Origin: a virus
DNA: 20,016 bases
IMG/VR virus record: IMGVR_UViG_3300020477_000174
Span: 1-20,016 of that record
Strand: one strand, 5' to 3'
Below, piece by piece: positions 13,328-18,452 of this stretch. Each line of letters starts with the position of its first letter. Positions within the stretch are counted from its first letter, which is position 1. The translations under genes were made by a program, and so were the position numbers. The notes under the pieces are model-generated. The model did no database searches, was not told where the DNA came from, and saw only the letters and a program-made list of their open reading frames with translations.

Positions 13328-13595
13328 CCCGGCTGAGATACTCCGTAACGCCGCGAGCGTCGTCTCTGAGCGCGAAGACACGCACGGTGATTGGCGTGTG
13401 TGTATGGATACGACCGCGGCCATGTGGAGCCTGTACCTCGGCGTGCCGGTCAATGGTAAGCAGGTTGCTCTGTTGAACGCGCTGCAGAAAATTGTCCGCG
13501 ATGCTGTCGGCAACAACAACCCCGACGACACGCTGGACGTGACGGGTTACGGATCGATCGCTGCTGCCTGGGATGCCCAAAACACGGTGGAGTAA
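13320..13595 (+). CDS. DUF6378-like protein (91 aa)
   Basis: A 91-residue protein from ATG 13320 (a start at 13308 is also in frame). Pattern: LRNAASVVSEREDTHGDW near the start, then MDTTAAMWSLYLGVPV, KQVALLNALQKIVRDAVGNN and DDTLDVTGYGSIAAA. The 'ER-x-x-x-x-G...A-x-x-W-x-x-yLg...v-x-l-x-x-l-x-KI-x-R...D-x-x-x-D-x-x-GY' layout is that of DUF6378, a phage and prophage family sometimes likened to MazG-type all-alpha nucleotide hydrolases. I cannot confirm catalysis from sequence alone. Confidence 0.78.
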   Translation: MTSPAEILRNAASVVSEREDTHGDWRVCMDTTAAMWSLYLGVPVNGKQVALLNALQKIVRDAVGNNNPDDTLDVTGYGSIAAAWDAQNTVE

Positions 13596-13761
13596 GACAG
13601 GCAAACCGCAGATCCCGCGCGACCCATGCGCGCACTGCGGCAAGCCGGTCGATCTGTACGGCTGGGTCATCAACGGCGCAGGAGACCTGCTGCATTACCC
13701 GAGCTGCTTCGACGAACGATGGAAACAAAGATCGGCACCAATTCCAAACGTAGGGGGGTAA
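13573..13761 (+). CDS. Small putative zinc-binding protein (62 aa)
   Basis: A 62-residue protein with CAHC at about residues 19-22 and HYPSC near 41-45, a Cys/His arrangement that could bind one zinc. The N-terminus is basic (PKTRWSKTGKPQIPR). It overlaps the DUF6378-like gene by 23 nt and has no strong ribosome site, but the frame ends right at the non-coding region, as the last gene of the rightward operon should. Role unknown. Confidence 0.5.
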   Translation: MPKTRWSKTGKPQIPRDPCAHCGKPVDLYGWVINGAGDLLHYPSCFDERWKQRSAPIPNVGG

Positions 13762-13877
13762 CTCCAGAAGGCGACTGTTAGCGTCATCTCAAAAAAGATT
13801 GCCTGCTATACCCGCCCCCCTTTTCCCCTAACGAGACCGGGGGAATGACACTACTGGGTTAAGGCAATCAACTAACA

Positions 13878-13920
13878 GAGGAGGGGGCGGAGCTGTTTCT
13901 TCACAGTTTCTCCCCCTCCC
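13878..13920. other. Large G/C-run stem-loop
   Basis: GGAGGGGG (13880-13887) pairs with CCCCCTCC (13912-13919). Inside, CTGT (13893-13896) pairs with ACAG (13902-13906 region) around the loop TTCTTC. On the plus strand the 3' side is followed by C, TT and GGC, so it is a weak terminator at best. Eight-base arms GCAATCAA and TTGATTGC at 13864 and 13933 frame it and would extend it into a cruciform. Confidence 0.55.
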
Positions 13921-13979
13921 TTGGCGTTTCGATTGATTGCTGGTTGGCCCCGAAAAAGAAAATTGTTTTATAGAACCAG

Positions 13980-14006
13980 AAAAAGGGGGGCTTGATGCCC
14001 CCCTTT
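13980..14006. terminator. Bidirectional intrinsic terminator
   Basis: A 10-bp stem AAAGGGGGGC/GCCCCCCTTT (13982-13991 with 13997-14006) around the loop TTGAT. Read on the minus strand it ends in CCCCCCTTTTT, a good terminator for integrase transcripts; on the plus strand it ends in TTT and can stop the rightward operon. The convergent layout of the two operons fits this double use. Confidence 0.85.
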
Positions 14007-14061
14007 CGCTCGTCGAATTGAATTTTTAAAATCCAGTTCGCTCAATCAGCCCCATTATGTG

Positions 14062-15336
14062 CTAGCCGAGCCCAACTTGTGCTTCGACCGCTGAGCCTAC
14101 CGCGCGGTTCTTTTGCGCGTTCAAGATCCAGTGCACATAGTGCTTGAACGTCGTCTTAATCGAAGCGTGACCCATCAGCCTTGAGATTTCCTGCCAACCG
14201 TCCTCAACCGATTTACCAGGCTGGTTTTCTTCAACCAGGATTGACGCGTAGACGTGGCGCAAATCGTGCCAGCGAATGTGCGGGCAGCTTTCGATCACTG
14301 CCTTACCGCAATCGACCAGTACGCGGTTCCGCCAGTTGTCGGAGCTGACCTGGGGCTCGCCGCCGCGGGTGATGAAAACGTAATCGTCGTCACCGCTTTT
14401 TGGTGAACGTGCCTTCCATTCCCGCAGTGCCTGCAAAACTGTCGGGCCGATAGGGATGACGCGACGGCGCGCATCGGCCTTACCGTAACCGAAACCGATC
14501 CGGTTCTTGCCGACCAAGCGATTGGCACCGTAGATTTTGACCTCACTTTCGGTGAAGTTTATGTATTTCCACTTAATGGCAGAATGCTCGCCGAATGAAA
14601 CGCCGGTCGTCGTTGCGAAAACGAGCGCCAACCCGTCACACCATGCCGGTGTGATCTGTTCACCGTCTTTGTCGAAGACAGGCTTGTCATACTGCATCGC
14701 GTTTCTGATCAAAGCGCCAATCAGGGAAAGGTCAAGACGCTCGATCCCGTCGCTCGCGCTCTCGACCTCTTCGACCGTGACCTGGTGCTTATTGCTCTCA
14801 TGCCTATATTTCCGAGCGGGGTTGTCGCGGTCTTCTTTCGACCAGGATGCCCAACCCAAAACGCCTGCGTAATCGAGCGCGATCTTGAGCGAACGCAGGT
14901 GCTCTTTCTGCGTCTTGTACGACTGCGTCATGGCATCGACCAGCTCTTCGATATCGAGCACGGTGACATCGACACACTTCAGCTCGCCGAAACGAACACC
15001 GTCGCGAATGATGGTTTGAGCGAAGCCTTCAACGTGACCCTTTTGGCTTTCGCTGTGCTTGAAAACGATGTTCCCTTTTTCAACGCGCCTGTCGTTGCGC
15101 TCAGCAAATTTCTCAGCCAAGGCATCGATCGTGCCTGCTTCTGAAACGGTGACCGCGCCGCCAGCCAGTTGGGCCAAGTTTACCCTTTTCGCGTAAGCGT
15201 CGGCGGCATCCTTGTTGCTGCCGAACTCTTTCTGCTCGCCTTTTTGCCCCGGCGCTTTGCGTATGCTCTTTGGCCTGGTGTCTACGACCCACTGTTTGAT
15301 GCCGTGATGCTTACGATACTTGGCAGTTACCTGCAT
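14062..15336 (-). CDS. int: Tyrosine-family site-specific integrase (Arg I replaced)
   Basis: A 424-residue phage integrase. The N-terminal part has an arm-binding-like stretch (residues 1-60) and a SAM-like core-binding domain at about 65-180. In the catalytic domain the Lys in the beta hairpin (near K286), H357-x-x-R360 in HDLRH, H390 in LMGHAS and the nucleophile Y400 in TFKHYVH are all present. The first arginine, expected in the 'TG-x-R-x-GE' box, is Ser247 here (TTGVSFGEHSAIKW; codon TCA). ATG at 15336 has AGGAG seven bases upstream. It should recombine the phage site at 15518-15567 with a host initiator tRNA gene. The lost arginine normally contacts the scissile phosphate, so activity is uncertain. 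Confidence 0.95.
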   Translation of the reverse strand: MQVTAKYRKHHGIKQWVVDTRPKSIRKAPGQKGEQKEFGSNKDAADAYAKRVNLAQLAGGAVTVSEAGTIDALAEKFAERNDRRVEKGNIVFKHSESQKGHVEGFAQTIIRDGVRFGELKCVDVTVLDIEELVDAMTQSYKTQKEHLRSLKIALDYAGVLGWASWSKEDRDNPARKYRHESNKHQVTVEEVESASDGIERLDLSLIGALIRNAMQYDKPVFDKDGEQITPAWCDGLALVFATTTGVSFGEHSAIKWKYINFTESEVKIYGANRLVGKNRIGFGYGKADARRRVIPIGPTVLQALREWKARSPKSGDDDYVFITRGGEPQVSSDNWRNRVLVDCGKAVIESCPHIRWHDLRHVYASILVEENQPGKSVEDGWQEISRLMGHASIKTTFKHYVHWILNAQKNRAVGSAVEAQVGLG

Positions 15337-15366
15337 GGTTATCTCCTGGTTATATAGTGTCCGTTA

Positions 15367-15400
15367 CAGTTATATATATAACCCATAGTTATTATTGCAA
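15367..15400 (-). promoter_or_regulatory. Integrase promoter region with 14-bp palindrome
   Basis: On the minus strand TTGCAA (15400-15395) and an AT-rich -10 element ATATAT or TATATA (15377-15371), spaced 17-18 bp, form a likely integrase promoter. The -10 lies within the perfect palindrome GTTATATATATAAC (15369-15382), which could be an operator. AGGAG then precedes the ATG at 15336. Confidence 0.5.
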
Positions 15401-15405
15401 GCAAA

Positions 15406-15426
15406 AAAACCTGACGGTCATGCAAC
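15406..15426 (+). repeat. Direct repeat, left copy (candidate Int arm site)
   Basis: A 21-bp element with core CCTGACGGTCATGCAAC, identical to the copy at 15701-15721 and in the same orientation. It lies 91 bp from the tRNA-derived core, a distance typical of integrase arm-type sites. The role is inferred from placement. Confidence 0.85.
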
Positions 15427-15458
15427 GCGTTGCAAATCGAATGCAACGTATTTGCAAC
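15421..15458 (+). repeat. Phased TGCAA array
   Basis: TGCAAC or TGCAAA occurs at 15421, 15431, 15442 and 15453, spaced 10, 11 and 11 bp, that is, once per helical turn on the same DNA face. The first copy is the end of the 21-bp repeat. Further TGCAAC copies lie at 15693 and 15716. This suggests cooperative binding by Int, an excisionase or a host bending protein. Confidence 0.7.
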
Positions 15459-15464
15459 GAACGC

Positions 15465-15491
15465 AAAAAAGCGCCGGCCAAAGCCGACGCT
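15465..15491 (-). terminator. Late-operon terminator inside attP region
   Basis: On the minus strand AGCGTCGGC and GCCGGCGCT (15491-15483 with 15478-15470) form a 9-bp stem with one U-G wobble and the loop TTTG, followed directly by T5-6 (15470-15465). It should stop leftward late transcripts before they enter integrase. Confidence 0.85.
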
Positions 15492-15517
15492 AATGCATTG
15501 TTCTGATTGGGTAAATT

Positions 15518-15567
15518 TGGTTGCGGGGGTTGGATTTGAACCAACGACCTTCAGGTTATGAGCCTGA
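15518..15567 (-). other. attP core: 3' fragment of initiator tRNA-fMet (CAT)
   Basis: Read on the minus strand from 15567, the 50 nt match the 3' part of initiator tRNA: anticodon arm TCAGG-CTCATAA-CCTGA (anticodon CAT), variable loop AGGTC, T arm GTTGG-TTCAAAT-CCAAC, then the 3' acceptor strand CCCCGCA, A73 and CCA. Upstream of the anticodon stem the sequence leaves the tRNA pattern (no D arm or 5' acceptor), so it is not a functional gene. Such a piece next to int is the identity segment that rebuilds the host tRNA after integration. The anticodon stem has AGG/CCT rather than the usual GGG/CCC, a variant I recall from alphaproteobacteria. Confidence 0.88.
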
Positions 15568-15640
15568 TACGACCTTGATTGTCTTTGTCGATTAAATACC
15601 AATACGTCGCTCAAAGCCGCAGATACTCTGGGTTTTTAAT

Positions 15641-15666
15641 GCACTGTGTGCCGATCCCTACAGTGC
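15641..15666. repeat. Inverted repeat between attP core and late operon
   Basis: GCACTGT (15641-15647) and ACAGTGC (15660-15666) are perfect arms around a 12-nt loop. No T-run follows the minus-strand reading, so it is not a clear terminator. It may bind a protein of the integration complex. Confidence 0.5.
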
Positions 15667-15700
15667 TTATTGCGGGTGTCGGCGGTTTCGCGTGCAACCG

Positions 15701-15721
15701 AAAACCTGACGGTCATGCAAC
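15701..15721 (+). repeat. Direct repeat, right copy (candidate Int arm site)
   Basis: The second copy of the 21-bp element (core CCTGACGGTCATGCAAC), 133 bp to the other side of the tRNA fragment and in the same orientation as the left copy. Its last nine bases are also the final codons of the metallophosphoesterase gene, so the site has been kept despite coding overlap. Confidence 0.85.
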
Positions 15722-16753
15722 ATTTGCACGCTTCCAGGCAAGGTAGTCAGACGCCTCGGCAAGGTCAACGAAGCACGTCACAAAGCGCGCCTCGCTGTCA
15801 GCCTGCGGATCGATCACCGCGCAGACTGTGGCACCATGCTGCTGGCTCGCGTAGCCGAGCTTATCAGCATAGTCGTCGATGTACTTGTAGCCTCGCGCGC
15901 GAACTAGCCAATAGACGAACTCCCGGTGTGCGTTCTCCTCTTGGTGGATTGCCCAGTTATGCTTGTGACCACTGGCATATATATGTGCATCAGTTGTTGT
16001 CGTCGCTGCGCGCTGGTTAGAGTGCAGGGAGTTCCACATTGAATGACCAGGGAAGTCGTGCGCGGTAATGATCCGACACTCCCGATTGTTTTCGAACCGG
16101 ATCTTCCAGTGTGCTGACCAATCCATCATGGGGATTTTCTGCACGTTCATGCGGCGCAAAATCTCCGCGCCTTCGCCCCACGCATCATGGTTGCCGATCA
16201 GGATCGCGAGCCATCGCAAACCCGTGTCATTGAGGAACCAATCCGCGAGCCTGCGAGCTGTCGTGATCGACTGATCGCTTTGCGCGTGCAGGCGCATCAA
16301 CCTGCCAGGCCAATCGCCGTCTGTGGTGTCGCCTAAATTTACGCAGTACATGCCAGGCTGCGTCATCAGCTCAATGTCTCTCCGCAGCAGAGAGATGTTG
16401 CAGCCATTGCTATCTATGTGCGGATCACCAACGAAGCAGAGGCCCATTGGCTCATCGTTCTTGACTTTGACCGTGAACCATTTGCGAGCCGCTGCTGCCC
16501 GCGTGCGCTTTTCAAAGCGCCGCTCCATCGTGTCGAGAATATCCTCGACGGGGATGTCATCACTTGGGAAGGTCGGCAGCTCGATCTCTGCTTCGGGCTC
16601 AGCTTTGAACCGCTGCTTCGCCGCGCTCACGCGACTTTCAAAAGTCGAGCGGGGAATATCGAGCATCCGCGCAGCCGCCGCAACATTACCCGCCTGGTCA
16701 ACAGCGGCGAGCGCTTCGCGCAGAACCTCGTCGGTCAGCCTATGCGCTGCCAT
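15713..16753 (-). CDS. HTH-metallophosphoesterase
   Basis: A 346-residue calcineurin-like phosphoesterase counted from ATG 16753 (MAAHRLTDEVLREAL). An earlier in-frame start at 16855 would read through the lysozyme gene and is less likely. The N-terminal 50 residues form a Fis/HTH-like helix pair (NVAAAARMLDIPRSTFESRV). The metal site follows: GDPH 109-112, GD 141-142, GNHD 187-190, H232, and GHKH 262-265, complete for a two-metal enzyme. The HTH plus phosphoesterase layout recurs in marine phages, where it may act on nucleic acid ends or nucleotides; the substrate is unknown. It is the last gene of the late operon and overlaps the endolysin stop by 14 nt. Confidence 0.88.
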   Translation of the reverse strand: MAAHRLTDEVLREALAAVDQAGNVAAAARMLDIPRSTFESRVSAAKQRFKAEPEAEIELPTFPSDDIPVEDILDTMERRFEKRTRAAAARKWFTVKVKNDEPMGLCFVGDPHIDSNGCNISLLRRDIELMTQPGMYCVNLGDTTDGDWPGRLMRLHAQSDQSITTARRLADWFLNDTGLRWLAILIGNHDAWGEGAEILRRMNVQKIPMMDWSAHWKIRFENNRECRIITAHDFPGHSMWNSLHSNQRAATTTTDAHIYASGHKHNWAIHQEENAHREFVYWLVRARGYKYIDDYADKLGYASQQHGATVCAVIDPQADSEARFVTCFVDLAEASDYLAWKRANVA

Positions 16754-17165
16754 ATCGGATCTTGAGCTGCAGGCGCTCGGCACGGTTCGGCACCTGCCTA
16801 GCAAATAAACTGTCGAGCAGCTCGTCAGCCGCCTGGTCGTAGTTGCCCTCCGCAAGTGCTGCCAGCATGCGTTCGAATTTCGACAGCCTGGTGATGCCGA
16901 GCTGAAAGGCGAGCTGCACGACGACAGACGCGCGCACGTCGTCGAGCCCGTCGAACCATTCGAATCGGCTGCGCACCTCCTCGGTCGTGCGCATGATATC
17001 GTTTCGCAGCAGGTAGTCAGCCTCAGCCTCGGTGATACCTATGCCGCCGTTGCTATCAATATTACGACCATAGCCGATCGTGTGCGCGCCAGCGGTGCAC
17101 ATGTAGCAGTGCTCAGAGAAGCCTTCCTCGGCCTTCAGATCGTCAGCGACTTCGTCGAGGAACAT
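16740..17165 (-). CDS. Endolysin, GH24 lysozyme
   Basis: A 141-residue muramidase, somewhat shorter than T4 lysozyme (164). The catalytic pattern E-x8-(D/C)-x5-T is exact: Glu14, Cys23 and Thr29 in EEGFSEHCYMCTAGAHTIGYG-type sequence (residues 13 onward), with Cys at the position that is Asp in T4, a known variant in this family. The helical remainder includes VVVQLAFQLGITRLSKFERM. It cleaves peptidoglycan at the end of infection. There is no signal peptide or SAR helix, so release depends on the 3TM holin encoded directly upstream, which overlaps by 23 nt. Confidence 0.9.
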   Translation of the reverse strand: MFLDEVADDLKAEEGFSEHCYMCTAGAHTIGYGRNIDSNGGIGITEAEADYLLRNDIMRTTEEVRSRFEWFDGLDDVRASVVVQLAFQLGITRLSKFERMLAALAEGNYDQAADELLDSLFARQVPNRAERLQLKIRYGSA

Positions 17166-17583
17166 CTGGTTTCTTCAAATTGTTGGCGATTTTTTCCCCG
17201 GAGCGGCCCAAAGTGTAGCCCCCCACACCAATGGTCAGGAGCATCCATAGCTCCTCGGGCAGCTCGATAGCGAGCGGGAGATCGCTGCCGGTGAACAGCA
17301 TGACGGCAAGCTCGATAAGCGGGGCGAATAAAAAATTCCAGGCGACAATTGCGGTAATTGTCAGCATGAGTAAGGGACGCCAGGAAGATGTAATCCAGTG
17401 TTCGGATTTCGCCTCAGCCAGGATGATGTCGCTCGCGGCCTTCTCGACGCTGGCCGAGTTCATCATTAGCTGCATGTTCAGCTCGCGCTCGATCTCCGCG
17501 GCCTTGTCCTTATCCTCGGGCAAGACGCGTTTAACCACGTCGCCCAGGATCGGCGCGAGCACTGGAAGCAGTGCACCTATCAT
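17143..17583 (-). CDS. Holin, GTA-type 3TM family
   Basis: A 146-residue membrane protein. An N-terminal hydrophobic segment (IGALLPVLAPILGDVVKRVL) is followed by a charged helix (DKAAEIERELNMQLM), the conserved SEHWITSSWRPLLML, a membrane helix to about residue 92 and a third hydrophobic segment (LWMLLTIGVGGYTLGRSGEK). This is the layout of the GTA 3TM holin family first described for gene transfer agents and frequent in phages of alphaproteobacteria. AGGA lies about seven bases before ATG 17583. It would open the inner membrane for the endolysin encoded next. Confidence 0.9.
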   Translation of the reverse strand: MIGALLPVLAPILGDVVKRVLPEDKDKAAEIERELNMQLMMNSASVEKAASDIILAEAKSEHWITSSWRPLLMLTITAIVAWNFLFAPLIELAVMLFTGSDLPLAIELPEELWMLLTIGVGGYTLGRSGEKIANNLKKPDVPRRSR

Positions 17584-17593
17584 TGGGTTGTCC

Positions 17594-17668
17594 TCAGAAA
17601 ATAAATGTCAATTTGACGATCAGATAGCCCTGGCTGGCCTCGGCTGAAAGGTACTGCAGCAAGGTCAT
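17594..17668 (-). CDS. Possible 24-aa peptide between spanin-like gene and holin
   Basis: ATG 17668 overlaps the stop of the coiled-coil gene as ATGA and the 24-codon frame (MTLLQYLSAEASQGYLIVKL...) ends at 17594, 11 nt before the holin ATG. It ends hydrophobic (LIVKLTFIF). The overlap is the same coupling seen across this operon, but so short a frame may be chance or only serve to carry ribosomes to the holin. Confidence 0.3.
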   Translation of the reverse strand: MTLLQYLSAEASQGYLIVKLTFIF

Positions 17669-17985
17669 TTGCGCAGATCCCTTACGCTTTCGCGGAGGTG
17701 CATGATCTCCATGTTGTGCCGTTCGAGCTCGCGGGAGTGCTTGTCTCGCTCGGACGGGTTGAACATATCTCTGAAAATGGAGATTGATTTCGCGGAAGAA
17801 TTGACGGCGACATCGAGTGCATCGATCCTGCCATCTAACGCGCGCAGGCGCTGTTCTACGTCAGTCTGAAACGCCTGCAATTGGTCGATGGTGGATGCCA
17901 ATTTTGTCTTCACAATAACTGCGGCGGACAGAATGCTGCCAGCGACGCCTGCTAGGGTAAGGAGTAACCGTAAGTCGAGCTCCAT
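17665..17985 (-). CDS. Membrane-anchored coiled-coil protein, spanin-like
   Basis: A 106-residue protein with one N-terminal membrane helix (LLLTLAGVAGSILSAAVIV, about residues 7-25) and a long charged coiled coil after it (TDVEQRLRALDGRIDALDVA, later SRELERHNMEIMHLRESVRD). This is the shape of an inner-membrane spanin (Rz-type), which bridges the periplasm in the last lysis step. It lies directly upstream of holin and endolysin. No lipobox partner is seen, so it could instead be a generic phage membrane coiled-coil protein. Its ATG abuts the TAG of the secreted protein gene. Confidence 0.62.
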   Translation of the reverse strand: MELDLRLLLTLAGVAGSILSAAVIVKTKLASTIDQLQAFQTDVEQRLRALDGRIDALDVAVNSSAKSISIFRDMFNPSERDKHSRELERHNMEIMHLRESVRDLRK

Positions 17986-18294
17986 CTAACTTTTAGGCCC
18001 GACCGGTTTTGGCTCGACGGCCTGCCACTGCGTGCCTTTTTGGCCGATCAGCATTAAACAACTCATCATATCTTCTGGACGAACAAGCAAAATAGTCCAG
18101 CCATCATCGCCACCCCATATCTCAAGCATGCGTCCTGCGGCGTCGATGCCTCTGCCTAGAATCACCTCAGAGTGCTTTTCCATCAGCCTTGCCGTCATAG
18201 CCGAGTACGGCCCGCAGACGTTTTGCGCTGCCGCTGGCACGCACAAAAAAACCGCCATGATGGCGGCGGATGCGGCGAGGGCTAGGCGGGTCAT
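17986..18294 (-). CDS. Small secreted protein of unknown role (102 aa)
   Basis: A 102-residue protein from ATG 18294, chosen because it overlaps the upstream stop as ATGA and begins an ideal signal peptide (MTRLALAASAAIMAVFLCVP, then AAAQ as a cleavage site). The mature part has CGPYSAMTARLMEKHSEVIL, a W-containing GGDDGWTILLVRPEDMMSC stretch and LIGQKG. The 'CGP...L-x-x-x-x-x-E...G-W-T-I-L...P-x-x-x-x-C-L' pattern is familiar from small periplasmic proteins of alphaproteobacteria and their phages, without known function. The two Cys may pair. Within a lysis cluster it could help outer-envelope disruption. Confidence 0.75.
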   Translation of the reverse strand: MTRLALAASAAIMAVFLCVPAAAQNVCGPYSAMTARLMEKHSEVILGRGIDAAGRMLEIWGGDDGWTILLVRPEDMMSCLMLIGQKGTQWQAVEPKPVGPKS

Positions 18295-18452
18295 TTCCTG
18301 ATCCGCCATTGTCGGCAAGCCCAGCTAATCATGCGGCCAAGCGTCCAGATCAGAGAGGCGGCGGCTGCTGCGGCTGGCAAATATTCAAGCACCGCGCCCG
18401 CTGCAACTCCAAGAGACGCAGCGTCGATGATGCTCTTTAGCTGATCGCTCAC
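18291..18452 (-). CDS. Small hydrophobic phage protein, holin candidate (53 aa)
   Basis: A 53-residue protein with GTG start at 18452 (MSDQLKSIIDAASLGVAAGA...), overlapping the tail-fibre stop as GTGA and the next gene's start as ATGA. The middle is hydrophobic, with two possible segments at about 11-23 and 26-47 (LPAAAAAASLIWTLGRMISW), and the C-terminus is basic (CRQWRIRK). The I-x-D-x-x-S-x-G-V...LP-x-x-A-A-x-x-S-x-I-W-x-x-x-R pattern recurs in podovirus genomes beside fibre or lysis genes. It may be a second holin-type or regulatory membrane protein. Confidence 0.72.
   Translation of the reverse strand: MSDQLKSIIDAASLGVAAGAVLEYLPAAAAAASLIWTLGRMISWACRQWRIRK

Larger units (their letters stand above)
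13762..14061. other. Gene-free structured intergenic region
   Basis: 300 nt between the convergent rightward operon and the integrase, with no convincing ORF on either strand. It contains strand-biased G and C runs and several hairpins: TTCCCC/GGGGAA at 13823-13845, GGAGGGGG/CCCCCTCC at 13880-13919 with further pairing inside, an outer GCAATCAA/TTGATTGC pair (13864-13871 with 13933-13940) enclosing it, and the terminator at 13982-14006. It may be only a terminator cluster, but it could hold a small RNA or an origin. Confidence 0.6.
15337..15712. other. attP: Attachment-site region (attP), no gene
   Basis: 376 nt without a credible ORF. From left to right it holds the integrase promoter, one copy of a 21-bp direct repeat (15406-15426), a helically phased TGCAA array, a minus-strand terminator (15465-15491), the tRNA-fMet 3' fragment (15518-15567), a GCACTGT/ACAGTGC inverted repeat (15641-15666), and the second direct repeat reaching into the next gene. 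A frame at 15339-15614 merely translates the tRNA fragment. Core plus arm-like sites beside int is the standard layout of a phage attP. Confidence 0.8.

Noticed and set aside
15339-15614. 91-codon minus-strand frame over the attachment region
   Set aside because: Its SNPTPATK segment is the well-known artefact of translating a tRNA 3' end; it also spans a terminator and the integrase promoter.
15518-15620. A complete tRNA gene
   Set aside because: Upstream of the anticodon stem no D arm or matching 5' acceptor strand can be found, so only the 3' part is present.
16323-16808. 161-codon plus-strand frame
   Set aside because: Antisense to the metallophosphoesterase with its complete metal-binding motifs.
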